Positions 7,988 to 17,663 are shown, counted from the stretch's first letter. The stretch: 64,000 bases of DNA from Bacillus oleivorans (GCF_900207585.1 NZ_OAOP01000010.1:1-64000); one strand, 5' to 3'. The notes: generated by a model from the sequence alone, not told the origin. Numbers and translations are program-made.

Positions 7988-9553
7988 ATGAAAAAGAATT
8001 TCTTTAGAGGCTTACTATTTATTTTAGTTGCTTTATTTCTAGGAGCTTGTTCAAATTCTGGTTCAGAGGAAACCAGTACAAATACGAACAGTAATCATTC
8101 TGAATCTGAAGAAACTTCACCTTCAACTGAAGCAGGGCCAAAGATTGTCCGGATTGCTATGAGTACAGAGGTAGATAACTTAGACCCTTATTTATCCGCA
8201 GCAACTGATACGATGTCGATGATGGATAATGTGTTTGACGGGTTATTAGATACGAATGAAGCTGGGGAATTAGTGCCAGCAATCGCAGAGTCTTATGATA
8301 TTTCCGATGATGGATTAACGTATACATTCAAACTAAAAGAGGGCATCAAGTTCCATGATGGTTCTGATTTAACAGCAGAAGATGTCATTTATTCTTATGA
8401 AAAACTTAGCGGATTAAACGGCGGAGAACCTCTTTCTTCTCAGTTTTCAGTCATTGAAAAAATTGAATCAGCTTCTGATTATGAAGTCGTGATTACACTA
8501 AAAGAAAAAAACTCCGCCTTTTTAGCTGCCAATATTCGTCCGATATTGCCAAGCGGATATGAAGAACAAAGCTCAAGTCCAATCGGGGCAGGTCCTTTTA
8601 AATTTAAAGAATATAAAGTAGGTCAGGAGTTAACGTTAGTAAAAAATGAAGATTACTATGACCAAGAAAATATTCCAGAAGCAGATGAAGTCCATTTTAT
8701 GGTCATGCCTGATTCAGAGTCTTCGATTTTAGCGATGCAAGCAGGTGAAATTGATATTATTCCTGGAATTAGTTCTCAAGGCTTGCTCCAATTAGGGGAT
8801 ACGGTCAGTACTGTTTCCGGTCCGCAAAACATGGTTCAATTAATGGCGTTAAATAATAGCGTCGAGCCGTTAGATGATGTAAAGGTACGTCAAGCTATTA
8901 ATCTAGCCATTGATAAAGATGTCATTATTGATACAGTAGCTGATGGTGAAGGATCAAAATTAGGTTCGAATTTTAGTCCAGCGATGGAATTTTATTATGA
9001 GCCAGGCTTAGAAGAATACTATGCTCCAAATATTGAAGAAGCAAAAAAATTGTTAGCTGAAGCTGGTTTAGCTGATGGTTTTACATTGGAATTAACGGTT
9101 CCATCGGACTACCAATTCCATGTCGATACAGCACAGGTAATTGCTGAACAGCTGAGTCAAATTGGCATTACCGTTGATATTAAGTTAATTGAGTTCAGCT
9201 CATGGTTAGAGGATGTATACCAAGGAGAACAATATGTTTCTACGATTATCGGATTTACAGGTAAGCTGGATCCTTATGAAATTTTAAGAAGATATGAAAG
9301 TGACTATGGCAGCAACTTTATCAACTACAGTAATCCTGAATATGATCAGCTGATTGCGGATGCATTGGCTGCAACCGATACGACTCAGATGGCAGATTTG
9401 TATAAAGAAGCACAACAGATGTTAACGGAAGAAGCTGTATCTGTATTTATTATGGATCCAAATCGCACCATCGCCATGAGAAAAGGGTTAGACGGCTTAA
9501 AAATGTACCCAATCCAAAAATTTAACTTAGAAGATCTTGTGTTTACTGAATAG
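7988..9553 (+). CDS. Opp-type ABC transporter substrate-binding lipoprotein (family 5)
   Basis: A 521-aa extracellular solute-binding protein. The lipoprotein signal peptide is MKKNFFRGLLFILVALFLGAC, with lipobox LGAC and Cys21 as the anchor. An S/T/E-rich linker follows, then an SBP_bac_5 domain (IAMSTEVDNLDPYLSA; FHDGSDLTAEDVIYSYEKL; GAGPFKFKEY). The family binds di- and oligopeptides, nickel or glycosides. A frame is open from 7922, but CGGAGG just before ATG 7988 and the signal peptide fix the start. It is the first of five transporter genes transcribed together. The substrate is not readable. Confidence 0.93.
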   Translation: MKKNFFRGLLFILVALFLGACSNSGSEETSTNTNSNHSESEETSPSTEAGPKIVRIAMSTEVDNLDPYLSAATDTMSMMDNVFDGLLDTNEAGELVPAIAESYDISDDGLTYTFKLKEGIKFHDGSDLTAEDVIYSYEKLSGLNGGEPLSSQFSVIEKIESASDYEVVITLKEKNSAFLAANIRPILPSGYEEQSSSPIGAGPFKFKEYKVGQELTLVKNEDYYDQENIPEADEVHFMVMPDSESSILAMQAGEIDIIPGISSQGLLQLGDTVSTVSGPQNMVQLMALNNSVEPLDDVKVRQAINLAIDKDVIIDTVADGEGSKLGSNFSPAMEFYYEPGLEEYYAPNIEEAKKLLAEAGLADGFTLELTVPSDYQFHVDTAQVIAEQLSQIGITVDIKLIEFSSWLEDVYQGEQYVSTIIGFTGKLDPYEILRRYESDYGSNFINYSNPEYDQLIADALAATDTTQMADLYKEAQQMLTEEAVSVFIMDPNRTIAMRKGLDGLKMYPIQKFNLEDLVFTE

Positions 9554-9575
9554 TTAAAATAAGGGGATTTTAATA

Positions 9576-10520
9576 TTGAGGTATCTTCTATATAAGTTAT
9601 CTAGTTTTTTTATAACGATTGTTATCGTGTCACTAATGATCTTTTTCGTCTTTCAGCTATTACCGGGGAACCCGGCGCAAATTATTCTCGGTATTGATGC
9701 CGATCCTAAGCAGGTCGAACAGCTTGAAAAAGAATTAGGCTTGGACAAGCCGCCAGTCGAACGATATACCGATTGGGTGTCTGGAGTTATTCAAGGTGAT
9801 TTAGGCGAATCTCTCCGTTACCAGCTGCCGGTCAGTGACATTATTGCGGAACGTTTACCGGTAACCTTCTCATTAGCGATTGTTTCATTACTTCTTACTA
9901 TTTTGATCGGGCTGCCTCTAGGCATATTTATCGCCCGGTCAGATGGTAAATGGATCTCCGTTATTTTAAATATGTTCACACAGTTAGGTATTTCGATTCC
10001 GTCCTTTTGGTTTGGCTTTATGCTGATTTTAGTATTTGCAGTCATATTACAGCTATTTCCAAGCTTTGGGTATGTGTCTTGGTCCGAGGATTTCTTTGGT
10101 GCACTGCGATCGTTCTTTTTACCTTCGCTTGCCATAGCGATTGGGAATATCGCTGTGGTGATACGATATTTGCGAAATACGCTATTGGATCAATCCAACA
10201 TGGATTATGTTCGAACCGCCAGATGTAAAGGATTGAGTGAAAGAATCATTGTTTATAAGCATATTCTAAGAAACTCGTTAATTCCTGTTTTAACGATTAT
10301 GGGTTTGATTGTAGCCGATACTCTTGGCGGCAGTATTATTATTGAAAATGTATTCGCGCTCCCGGGTCTAGGCAGTCTTTTGATTCAGTCGATTACATCT
10401 AGAGACTTCCCCTTGGTACAATCAATGGTCCTTTATATTGCGGTTCTCGTGCTTTTCATCAATTTTATTGTCGATCTATTGTATAAAGTTGTCGATCCGC
10501 GAATAAGGCTGAAGGGGTGA
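9576..10520 (+). CDS. Opp-type ABC transporter permease (OppB/DppB-like)
   Basis: A 314-aa inner-membrane permease of the BPD_transp_1 family. It has about six membrane segments, an N-terminal segment ending FFVFQLLPGNPAQ, and the EAA-type cytoplasmic loop (DYVRTARCKGLSERIIVYKHILRNSLIPV) that contacts the ATPases. TTG 9576 is preceded by AAGGGG at suitable distance. The stop overlaps the next permease gene region, so the two are translationally coupled. It forms the membrane channel with the following permease. Confidence 0.93.
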   Translation: MRYLLYKLSSFFITIVIVSLMIFFVFQLLPGNPAQIILGIDADPKQVEQLEKELGLDKPPVERYTDWVSGVIQGDLGESLRYQLPVSDIIAERLPVTFSLAIVSLLLTILIGLPLGIFIARSDGKWISVILNMFTQLGISIPSFWFGFMLILVFAVILQLFPSFGYVSWSEDFFGALRSFFLPSLAIAIGNIAVVIRYLRNTLLDQSNMDYVRTARCKGLSERIIVYKHILRNSLIPVLTIMGLIVADTLGGSIIIENVFALPGLGSLLIQSITSRDFPLVQSMVLYIAVLVLFINFIVDLLYKVVDPRIRLKG

Positions 10521-10525
10521 CAGTT

Positions 10526-11335
10526 GTGAAGAAAAGGAGAAGTATTCCGTTTTTTGTAGGAATTGGTTTAGTGGGACTGCTCGCTTTCATGATGATTGTG
10601 AGCTGGTTTTATACGCCATATGATCCAAATTCGATGGACACAGTCAATCGATTAGCAGCTCCTTCTTGGGAGCATCTTTTTGGTACTGATAATTTTGGCA
10701 GGGATATTTTTAGCCGTGTAATGGAAGGATCGCAAACCGCATTTATCATCGGGATTTCATCCGTTTCAGTTGGATTATTTTTTGGCTTTTTAATTGGTGC
10801 CAGCGCGGGTTATTTTGGCGGCTGGATCGATGAATTAGCGATGCGGTTTATTGATGCGATGTTTGCCTTTCCTGGAATTCTATTAGCCATTATGCTTATT
10901 TCTGTTTTTGAACCTGGCATAAAGAATACGATTCTCGCCCTAGGTATCATGAGTATCCCTTCATTTGCCCGGATTATCCGCTCAAGCTTTATTCAATATA
11001 AGCAGTATGATTTCGTTAAAGCGAGTATAGCCAAAGGGGCAAGTTCGTTTCGCATTATTTTTCATCATATATTACCGAATGCATCGTCACCGATCCTAGT
11101 TGCGGCATCCCTAAGTTTTTCAGGAGCGATCCTTGCTGAATCGGGATTAAGTTATCTGGGAATTGGTGTTCAGCCGCCAGACCCGAGCTGGGGGCGGATG
11201 CTGAAGGAAGCACAGCCTTATATTGCGTCTGCACCATGGTATGTCGTGATCACAGGGGTAATTATTACGATTATGGTGTTAGGCTTTAATTTGCTGGGTG
11301 ACGGTATTCGAGATAAACAGGATAAAAAAGCGTAG
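10526..11335 (+). CDS. Opp-type ABC transporter permease (OppC/DppC-like)
   Basis: The second permease, about 269 aa. It has an N-terminal membrane segment, the OppC signature LFGTDNFGRDIFSRVMEGSQ, several further membrane segments and an EAA loop (YDFVKASIAKGASSFRIIFHHILPN). Two GTG starts are possible, 10517 and 10526. The second is better spaced from GAAGGGG (10511-10517) and is used here. It pairs with the upstream permease to form the pore. Confidence 0.92.
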   Translation: MKKRRSIPFFVGIGLVGLLAFMMIVSWFYTPYDPNSMDTVNRLAAPSWEHLFGTDNFGRDIFSRVMEGSQTAFIIGISSVSVGLFFGFLIGASAGYFGGWIDELAMRFIDAMFAFPGILLAIMLISVFEPGIKNTILALGIMSIPSFARIIRSSFIQYKQYDFVKASIAKGASSFRIIFHHILPNASSPILVAASLSFSGAILAESGLSYLGIGVQPPDPSWGRMLKEAQPYIASAPWYVVITGVIITIMVLGFNLLGDGIRDKQDKKA

Positions 11336-11346
11336 GAGGGTGGACA

Positions 11347-12330
11347 TTGACTGCACCTCTATTGTCTGTAGAAAATTTAGAAGTATCATTAGAATTGATC
11401 GATGGACATTTTAAAGCGTTAGAAGATATATCTTTTTCTGTGTTGTCAGGAGAGGTAGTGGGCATTGTTGGAGAGTCAGGCTGCGGCAAAAGTCTGACAT
11501 CACAGGCAATTATGGGAATTCTTCCGAAAAATGCATCGGTTCAAAAGGGCCGTATTTGGTTTAAAAATAAAAACTTAGCAGAATACGATGAAAAGCAGTG
11601 GCAAGGGACAAGGGGAAAATCGATCTCCATGATTTTTCAAGAGCCGATGACATCTCTGAATCCACTTATGACCATCGGTAATCAAATTGGCGAGGTTTTA
11701 AAGCGACATACAAATTTTTCAAAGGCAGAAATAAAAAATCGAACCATTGCGCTGATGAAAGAGATTGGTTTACCTGATCCAGAGAAGATCCATAGAGCCT
11801 ATCCGCATCAGCTATCAGGCGGAATGCGCCAGCGAATCATCATTGCGATTGCTTTAATTGCTGAACCTGATTTGATTATCGCTGATGAACCAACGACCGC
11901 ACTGGACGTTACGATTCAGGCACAAATTTTAGAGCTATTTCAAAAAATTAAACACTCTAGAGCAACCTCCATGATTTTTATTTCTCATGATTTAGGAGTT
12001 ATTAAACATATTTGTGATCGTGTGCTTGTCATGTATGCGGGGCGAATTGTGGAGGAAGGGCCAGCTACAGAAATACTAAAACATCCCAAGCATCCTTATA
12101 CAAAGGGTTTGATTCAGTCAATTCCCGATCATAAAAAAAGCGGGCAGGTTCTTTACACGATTCCTGGAAAAGTACCTATGTTAAAGGAACGCAATACGGG
12201 TTGTCCTTTTGCAGACCGTTGTCCGCATGTTATGGATATATGTTATACAGACTTTCCTGAGGAAAATCGTTCGGACAATCAATCAGTCTTCTGCCATCTT
12301 TATTCCAAAGTAGGTGAAGTGGTATCATGA
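11347..12330 (+). CDS. Opp-type ABC transporter ATP-binding protein (OppD/DppD-like)
   Basis: A 327-aa ATPase. Walker A is GESGCGKS at residues 42-49, the signature LSGGMRQR, and Walker [13 protein letters not shown]. The C-terminal oligopeptide-transporter extension holds the cysteine cluster [17 protein letters not shown], which in relatives binds an iron-sulfur cluster. TTG 11347 follows GGAGGG. The last codons overlap the next gene by four bases. It energises import together with the OppF-like partner. Confidence 0.94.
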   Translation: MTAPLLSVENLEVSLELIDGHFKALEDISFSVLSGEVVGIVGESGCGKSLTSQAIMGILPKNASVQKGRIWFKNKNLAEYDEKQWQGTRGKSISMIFQEPMTSLNPLMTIGNQIGEVLKRHTNFSKAEIKNRTIALMKEIGLPDPEKIHRAYPHQLSGGMRQRIIIAIALIAEPDLIIADEPTTALDVTIQAQILELFQKIKHSRATSMIFISHDLGVIKHICDRVLVMYAGRIVEEGPATEILKHPKHPYTKGLIQSIPDHKKSGQVLYTIPGKVPMLKERNTGCPFADRCPHVMDICYTDFPEENRSDNQSVFCHLYSKVGEVVS

Positions 12331-13343
12331 CAGTCCCTTTACTAGAAGTGAATATTCTTCACAAGCATTATAAGCACGGAAAGAGTGGTTTGTTTGATAA
12401 GGCAACGTTTGTAAAGGCCGTAAATGGCGTTACTTTTTCCCTGTATCCAGGCGAAACTTTTGGCTTGGTAGGGGAAAGCGGCTGTGGAAAATCGACAACA
12501 GGGCAAGTCATACTGCAGCTGATCAAACAAACGAGCGGGACCATAAAATATAAGGGGGAAGATATCTCTTCCTTTTCGAGCAGCAAACTAAAAGAGTGGC
12601 GTAAGGCTGTCCAAATTGTTTTTCAAGATCCTTATTCGTCCTTGAATCCGAAAAAAACAATCGGGTGGATTTTAAATGAACCGCTTGTTATTCATAAAAT
12701 CGGCAACAAAGCTTCGCGTGAGAAGAAAATACTGCAAATCTTAGAAGATGTTGGTCTCGATGCATCGTTTTTAAATCGTTACCCCCATGAATTGAGCGGC
12801 GGCCAGCGACAGCGGGTAGCCATTGCTTCTGCCATTATTTTAAATCCTGAATTTATCGTGATTGACGAAGGAGTTTCTGCACTTGATGTATCCGTTCAGG
12901 CACAGATTTTAAATCTATTGAAAAAGCTGCAAAAGCAATATAAGCTAACCTATCTTTTTATTTCCCACGATTTAAATGTGGTGCGATATTTTTGTGATCG
13001 TATTGCGGTCATGTATTTAGGGGAGATTGTGGAAATTGGCAAAGCAGAAGACTTTGGGGTGAAGCCACTGCATCCTTATGCGGATGCGCTATTTTCGGCA
13101 ATCCCAACGCTTGATGAAGAGCATCACCGGATTGTGCTTAAAGGGGATCTTCCTAATCCCAGCAACCCGCCAAGCGGTTGTCCATTTCACACGAGATGTC
13201 CGTATGTACTGGATATTTGTAAAACTGTGAAACCTGAAACAAAGTCTTTGCGTGAAGAACATTTGGTCAGTTGTCATAAGGTGGTATTAGAGGAACAAGC
13301 ACAGGAGCGGGTAAAAACGAGCGCTGTTTTGAATGAAGCCTAA
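12327..13343 (+). CDS. Opp-type ABC transporter ATP-binding protein (OppF/DppF-like)
   Basis: The second ATPase, 338 aa. Walker A is GESGCGKST, the signature LSGGQRQR, and Walker B FIVIDEGVSALD. The usual DEPVSALD reads DEGVSALD, a mild change outside the catalytic glutamate. The C-terminal domain has SGCPFHTRCPYVLDIC, the same cysteine pattern as its partner. Its ATG overlaps the OppD-like stop by four bases. The end runs into the ribosome-site region of the phosphoesterase gene, tying that gene to the transporter operon. Confidence 0.94.
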   Translation: MTVPLLEVNILHKHYKHGKSGLFDKATFVKAVNGVTFSLYPGETFGLVGESGCGKSTTGQVILQLIKQTSGTIKYKGEDISSFSSSKLKEWRKAVQIVFQDPYSSLNPKKTIGWILNEPLVIHKIGNKASREKKILQILEDVGLDASFLNRYPHELSGGQRQRVAIASAIILNPEFIVIDEGVSALDVSVQAQILNLLKKLQKQYKLTYLFISHDLNVVRYFCDRIAVMYLGEIVEIGKAEDFGVKPLHPYADALFSAIPTLDEEHHRIVLKGDLPNPSNPPSGCPFHTRCPYVLDICKTVKPETKSLREEHLVSCHKVVLEEQAQERVKTSAVLNEA

Positions 13344-13362
13344 ACTCACGAGGAGGAGTAAT

Positions 13363-14184
13363 GTGAAAGTAGGAGTTATTTCTGATTTGCATATTGACCG
13401 TAATGCCGCTTTGCTCCCGGAAAATACAAGTTTTGCAGAAATTTTAGCAGATTTAATCAAAAAGCTTCATATAGATATTTTACTGATTGCAGGTGATATT
13501 TCCAATGATTACCGTATGAGTATCGACTTTTTGAATGAATTAGAAAGGTTAAGTCATACGAAGGTCCTTTTTGTTCCGGGTAACCATGACTATTGGTCTA
13601 AAGAGAATGGAGTAACAAACACTTGGGATATTTATCATGCTTTTAATCAATGGAATGGCTGTATTATGGAACAAGCTTTTCATTTAAATGATGATTGGGT
13701 GGTTGTTGGTAACTCAGGATGGTACGATTATTCCTTTGGCAGCGAAGCTTTTAGCGAAGCTGAATTTAATCAGGGGTACTACATGGAGCGGACTTGGCAG
13801 GATTTTAATTATGTGAATTGGGGTCGGGAAAATAAGGAAATGTGTCAATTTTTCTATAGGGCATTAGAGGCGGACTTGCAAAAGCATAAAGGTAAAAACA
13901 TTATTATGATGACCCATATGCTAACACACCCCCAATTCACAGTCCCAATGCCGAATCAGTTATGGGAGTTTTTTAATGCTTTTTTAGGCAGCAGGCAATA
14001 TAGTGATTTGTATAATAAATATCATGTAAAATATGGCATCATGGGGCATGTTCATTATCGGAAAATCGAATCAACTGATACCACAACGATGATTTGTGCA
14101 TGCTTGGGCAATCATGACGAATGGAAGAGCGAAAACCTGGTGAATGAGTTAAATGAAGCTTTAGTAGTGTTTGAGGTTAAATAA
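13363..14184 (+). CDS. Calcineurin-like metallophosphoesterase
   Basis: A 273-aa phosphoesterase with the five metal-binding blocks of the family: SDLHID, AGDIS, GNHDYW, MTHM and GHVHYR. It should hydrolyse a phosphomono- or diester in the cytoplasm. The frame is open from ATG 13333, inside the OppF-like gene. GAGGAGGAG lies after that ATG and just before GTG 13363, so 13363 is the start. Operon position suggests it works on the imported substrate or its breakdown product together with the HAD and MBL hydrolases (inference). The specific substrate is unknown. Confidence 0.85.
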   Translation: MKVGVISDLHIDRNAALLPENTSFAEILADLIKKLHIDILLIAGDISNDYRMSIDFLNELERLSHTKVLFVPGNHDYWSKENGVTNTWDIYHAFNQWNGCIMEQAFHLNDDWVVVGNSGWYDYSFGSEAFSEAEFNQGYYMERTWQDFNYVNWGRENKEMCQFFYRALEADLQKHKGKNIIMMTHMLTHPQFTVPMPNQLWEFFNAFLGSRQYSDLYNKYHVKYGIMGHVHYRKIESTDTTTMICACLGNHDEWKSENLVNELNEALVVFEVK

Positions 14185-14193
14185 AATAGGGCG

Positions 14194-14246
14194 AGTCCAC
14201 CTAGTACAGCAAATTCATAACTTACTGGGGGTCTGGCCTCTTTTAT
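14194..14246 (+). terminator. Weak terminator-like hairpin after the phosphoesterase gene
   Basis: An imperfect hairpin (GAGTCCACCTAGTA with TACTGGGGGTCT) is followed by CCTCTTTT. It looks like a decayed member of the GGGTCTG hairpin family and probably closes the transporter operon. Confidence 0.45.
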
Positions 14247-14327
14247 TGTATAATGGAGGAAAGATATGGAATTTGGAGTGGAAGATTACAAGATTACTTT
14301 AAACGATATGATGATGGGAGTTAAAAG

Positions 14328-14975
14328 ATGTTGGGGAATAACTGGCGAAGTGTTTTAGAGAAAATATGTGATATTTATTTTCAAGCAGGTACAAAGATTG
14401 ATTGGATCCTAGTAGGTTCCGCTGGTTCTGTACTGCAGGGCTGTGACATGGAACCGGGTGATATCGATATTTATGTGAAAGAGCAGGAAGGGGCAGCTAA
14501 ATTTGCTGAGCTGCTTCGAGAGTTTTCTCTAACGGAAACAAGTGAAAACAGGGAAAGTCACACTTGGCTATCTTCAAAGGATGAACCGGTATTTCATCAG
14601 ACATTTCCTTCTGGTTTTTCCTGGTCCAAAGCCAGGTGGGTGATTGATGGGGTTGATGTAGAGGTCGTTCATATTTCTAATTCGGCGGGAATTCCGGACT
14701 CGACCACAGGGGAAGGGATCTGGGAAGGAGGAAAGTATATATGGGCTCTCTCGAAAAACGTGGAGTTTGGGAACTTTACTATTCCGGTCGTTCCTTTAGA
14801 GATACAACTGGAATCCAATTTCAGAAGAAATAGGCAGGATCGGGCAGAAGCGATCATTACAGCGTTAAAACGTGATGGCTTTGATGAACAGCTTTTAAGG
14901 AAAGCATTATCTTCTCCACATTTGGCTGCATTTTTTAAACGGATGTGGCAAAGTAAATCGCTTGACCATAAATAG
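14328..14975 (+). CDS. Nucleotidyltransferase-fold domain protein
   Basis: A 215-aa protein with the minimal nucleotidyltransferase signature: GS at residues 30-31 (ILVGSAGSVLQG) and the metal-binding pair D45/D47 (PGDIDIYV). The remainder is unassigned. Such proteins include aminoglycoside adenylyltransferase-like enzymes and MNT antitoxins, but no HEPN partner is adjacent. A 30-codon frame with a better ribosome site (ATG 14266) overlaps its start and could be a leader or couple translation. The stop lies 16 bases before the AlkD-like start, so the two genes are probably cotranscribed. Confidence 0.7.
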   Translation: MLGNNWRSVLEKICDIYFQAGTKIDWILVGSAGSVLQGCDMEPGDIDIYVKEQEGAAKFAELLREFSLTETSENRESHTWLSSKDEPVFHQTFPSGFSWSKARWVIDGVDVEVVHISNSAGIPDSTTGEGIWEGGKYIWALSKNVEFGNFTIPVVPLEIQLESNFRRNRQDRAEAIITALKRDGFDEQLLRKALSSPHLAAFFKRMWQSKSLDHK

Positions 14976-14991
14976 AAAGGATAGATGGTTA

Positions 14992-15654
14992 TTGACAAAA
15001 ATAGACCGCCTTGTTGATCTCTTCGAAGCCAGCCGGAATCCAGAAAATGCGATACCGATGCAAAACTATATGAAAGGCAACTTTCTGTTTTTGGGAATAA
15101 AAACACCAGAAAGAAGAGAGCTGCTAAAACGTTATTTTCTGGAAACACAGATTTTAAAAGAACCGTTTCAGCATGAATTCGTTTTGACTTTATGGGAACT
15201 AGAGAAGCGGGAGTATCAGTACGCGGCTCTTGATTACATAAGCCGTTCCATTAAAAAGCTTTCCAAAGAAGATTTGCCGCTGATGGAGAAGCTGATCACC
15301 ACTAAATCATGGTGGGATACGGTTGATATGCTTGCAGCCCATCCTATAGGAAGGATTGCGAAAGAATCACCAGAAGTAATCCAGGAGACAATCGAGGAAT
15401 GGGCATATGGGGATCATTTATGGCTTAGGCGAACCGCGATTCTTTTTCAGCTTGGTTATAAAAAAGAGACGGATGAAGGCTTGTTATACCGTTATATCTT
15501 ACAAAATGCTGACAGCAAAGAGTTTTTCATCCAGAAGGCGATTGGCTGGGCTTTACGGGAATACTCGAAGACAAACGCTGCGTCTGTTAAAAAATTTATC
15601 CAAGATAACGAGCTTCCAAAGCTTAGTATTCGTGAGGGAAGCAAATATTTATAA
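14992..15654 (+). CDS. alkD: AlkD-like DNA alkylation repair protein
   Basis: A 220-aa HEAT-like repeat DNA glycosylase that removes N3- and N7-alkylated purines. The residues known in Bacillus cereus AlkD (W109, D113, R148, W187) correspond to W108, D112, R147 and W186 here (KSWWDTVDM, LWLRRTA, AIGWALREY), each offset by one. That supports function. The frame extends back to TTG 14962 inside the upstream gene, but AAAGGA 14977-14982 points to TTG 14992. No terminator hairpin is obvious downstream. Confidence 0.9.
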   Translation: MTKIDRLVDLFEASRNPENAIPMQNYMKGNFLFLGIKTPERRELLKRYFLETQILKEPFQHEFVLTLWELEKREYQYAALDYISRSIKKLSKEDLPLMEKLITTKSWWDTVDMLAAHPIGRIAKESPEVIQETIEEWAYGDHLWLRRTAILFQLGYKKETDEGLLYRYILQNADSKEFFIQKAIGWALREYSKTNAASVKKFIQDNELPKLSIREGSKYL

Positions 15655-15724
15655 TAAGTGATTAGCGAATAGACGCTTATAGTGAATCTATTTTTATAGA
15701 ATTTATTAGGGAGCAGGGACATAT

Positions 15725-15961
15725 ATGTTTTTTATGTTATTTACAGTGAGTCTAATCCTATCTATAACAGGCGGGGTATTGTTGAGTAAAAATGAACAAG
15801 TCATAGGTTTTACATTACTGGCATTGGGATTGATTCTTTTCTTTCTGACAACCATTTTTTATAGGAGTAAAAAAGGGAAAAAGACTGATTGTTTCCCAGA
15901 CTGTGACTTTTTTGACTGCGATGGCGGAGGATTAGACTGTAAAGGTCCGGATTGCACATAA
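15725..15961 (+). CDS. Small membrane protein with Cys/Asp-rich tail
   Basis: A 78-aa protein with two hydrophobic segments (about 3-21 and 27-46), a basic stretch (YRSKKGKK) and a tail with five cysteines (DCFPDCDFFDCDGGGLDCKG). The tail could bind metal or form disulfides. No family is recognised. It ends one base before the DUF2085 gene and is likely cotranscribed with it. GGGAGCAGGG precedes ATG 15725. Confidence 0.6.
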   Translation: MFFMLFTVSLILSITGGVLLSKNEQVIGFTLLALGLILFFLTTIFYRSKKGKKTDCFPDCDFFDCDGGGLDCKGPDCT

Positions 15962-15962
15962 A

Positions 15963-16307
15963 ATGATAAGAGATATCATAACTCTGCAATTTATTCCTTG
16001 TCACAGAAAAAGGGAGCGTTCTTTAATTATAGGAAATTTTCATTTCCCGCTATGCTATCGCTGTATGTTCATTCTGATCGGATACTTTTTTGTTCCCTTT
16101 CTATTTTGGTTAGAGGCAAACATCCCTTTATACATAGGAATTTTATTGAATCTACCGATGATCATAGATGGAGTAACCCAAGCAAAGAAACTGAGGACGA
16201 GCAATAATTTTTTAAGAAGTACAACTGGTTTAATGGCTGGATTAGGTCAAGCAATTATTATAAAAAGTTCTGTATTATTCCTTGGACATCTATTGATCAC
16301 CCTTTAA
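15963..16307 (+). CDS. DUF2085 family membrane protein
   Basis: A 114-aa protein with the DUF2085 pattern: PCHRKRERSLIIGNFHFPLC followed by YRC and two to three membrane segments. The invariant cysteines and histidine suggest a metal or redox site, but no function is established for the family. It starts immediately after the preceding small membrane protein gene. Confidence 0.75.
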   Translation: MIRDIITLQFIPCHRKRERSLIIGNFHFPLCYRCMFILIGYFFVPFLFWLEANIPLYIGILLNLPMIIDGVTQAKKLRTSNNFLRSTTGLMAGLGQAIIIKSSVLFLGHLLITL

Positions 16308-16392
16308 TGATCTCGAAGGCAGCGGACAAGCCTTTTTTGACCGATATTGCTATAATTGTGAAATACATAATGATAGAAAGTAGGGACTTTTC

Positions 16393-17445
16393 GTGGAGAT
16401 AGGTTTGAGCACGTTTGTAGAAACAACACCGGATGTGAAATCTGGTAAAGTAATGAGTCATGCGCAAAGAATTCGTGAAGTGGTAGAGGAGATTGTGCTT
16501 GCCGATCAGGTCGGATTAGATGTGTTTGGAGTCGGGGAGCATCACCGTGAAGATTATGCTGCTTCAGCTCCTGCGGTCATCTTGGCTGCTGCTGCTTCAC
16601 AGACAAAGCGAATTCGTTTGACAAGTGCAGTTACGGTCCTTTCTTCTGACGATCCTGTTAGAGTGTTTCAGGATTTTGCGACGCTCGATGCGATTTCGAA
16701 TGGCCGTGCGGAAATTATGGCGGGCCGTGGATCTTTTATCGAATCCTTCCCCCTGTTTGGATATGATTTAAAAGATTATGATGAGTTGTATGATGAAAAG
16801 CTAGATTTGTTATTGAAAATACGGGAATCTGAAAAAGTAACCTGGAGCGGGAAGCATCGTCCTGTGATTCATAATCGGGGTGTATATCCGCGCCCAGTTC
16901 AGGATCCATTACCCGTTTGGATTGGCAGCGGCGGTACTCCTGATTCTGTTGTCCGTGCAGGGCTGCTAGGATTGCCGCTAGTGCTGGCGATCATTGGCGG
17001 CCGTCCGCTGCAGTTTGCACCACTCGTCCGACTTTATAAGCAGGCGGCTGAACAGGCTGGTCATGATGTTTCGAAGCTGACAGTTGCTTCTCACTCACAC
17101 GGTTTTGTTGGAGAAACAACTGAGGCAGCGGCTGATCAATTTTTCCCATCTACGCAATATGCCATGAATAAATTAGGACGTGAACGGGGCTGGGGACAAT
17201 ATGATAGAGCAAGTTTCGATTTTGCCCGCAGTTTTGAAGAAGCGTTATATGTAGGAGATCCGCAAACTGTGGCTGAAAAAATTATCTACTTACGCAAAAA
17301 TGTGGGCATCACACGCTTTATGCTGCACTGTCCAGTCGGTACAATGCCGCATGAAGATGTCATGAAGTCGATTGAATTGCTAGGAAAAGAAGTAGCGCCT
17401 AGGGTACGGGAAGAAGTCGCTCGGTGGGAAATTGAGCAAAATTAA
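16393..17445 (+). CDS. LLM class flavin-dependent oxidoreductase (luciferase-like)
   Basis: A 350-aa bacterial luciferase-fold enzyme that uses FMNH2 or F420-type flavins. Visible features are the N-terminal [13 protein letters not shown] strand, [35 protein letters not shown] and [14 protein letters not shown]. The family includes monooxygenases on many substrates, so only the class can be named. GTG 16393 follows TAGGGAC. It is a single-gene unit. Confidence 0.88.
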   Translation: MEIGLSTFVETTPDVKSGKVMSHAQRIREVVEEIVLADQVGLDVFGVGEHHREDYAASAPAVILAAAASQTKRIRLTSAVTVLSSDDPVRVFQDFATLDAISNGRAEIMAGRGSFIESFPLFGYDLKDYDELYDEKLDLLLKIRESEKVTWSGKHRPVIHNRGVYPRPVQDPLPVWIGSGGTPDSVVRAGLLGLPLVLAIIGGRPLQFAPLVRLYKQAAEQAGHDVSKLTVASHSHGFVGETTEAAADQFFPSTQYAMNKLGRERGWGQYDRASFDFARSFEEALYVGDPQTVAEKIIYLRKNVGITRFMLHCPVGTMPHEDVMKSIELLGKEVAPRVREEVARWEIEQN

Positions 17446-17488
17446 ACGGATTATAAGCGTAAAATGGGAAAAAAGTGCTAAGTGCTTG

Positions 17489-17516
17489 TTGTTAATCTAA
17501 GAATGCATGGTATAAT
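17489..17516 (+). promoter_or_regulatory. Promoter for the candidate antitoxin RNA
   Basis: TTGTTA (17489-17494), 16-bp spacer and TATAAT (17511-17516), preceded by TGG. This close sigma-A match would start an RNA near 17523 running against the toxin mRNA. Confidence 0.65.
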
Positions 17517-17522
17517 AAATTT

Positions 17523-17663
17523 AGAATATTACCATATTATTAAAAAGAGCCTGGCGGCAACCAGACTCTTCGATACAGCGTTACTGCAAGAAGTGCAGTG
17601 GCCAAAAGGGAATAGTAACCTAGCCCAGACCTTATAGCCGAGGAGGGCAGGTTACTTTTTTTT
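17523..17663 (+). ncRNA. Candidate antisense antitoxin RNA of a type I toxin-antitoxin locus
   Basis: A transcript from the TATAAT box would run about 140 nt. It would end at a strong terminator: GTAACCTAGCCC (from 17614) pairs with GGGCAGGTTAC (to about 17655), then eight T. It overlaps the last codons and the 3' untranslated region of the opposite-strand toxin gene. That is the layout of the RatA/TxpA and SR4/BsrG systems in Bacillus subtilis. It also contains the small hairpin ACTGCAAGAAGTGCAGT. Function is inferred from layout. Confidence 0.6.
17538..17566 (-). terminator. Terminator of the toxin mRNA
   Basis: Read on the minus strand, AAGAGTCTGG pairs with CCAGGCTCTT around a short loop and is followed by TTTTTAATA. 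It would end the toxin transcript about 90 bases after its stop codon. Confidence 0.7.

Noticed and set aside
14266-14358. 30-codon frame with a good ribosome site before the nucleotidyltransferase gene
   Set aside because: It overlaps the real gene in another frame, has no recognisable feature and may only be a leader. Not strong enough to list as a gene.
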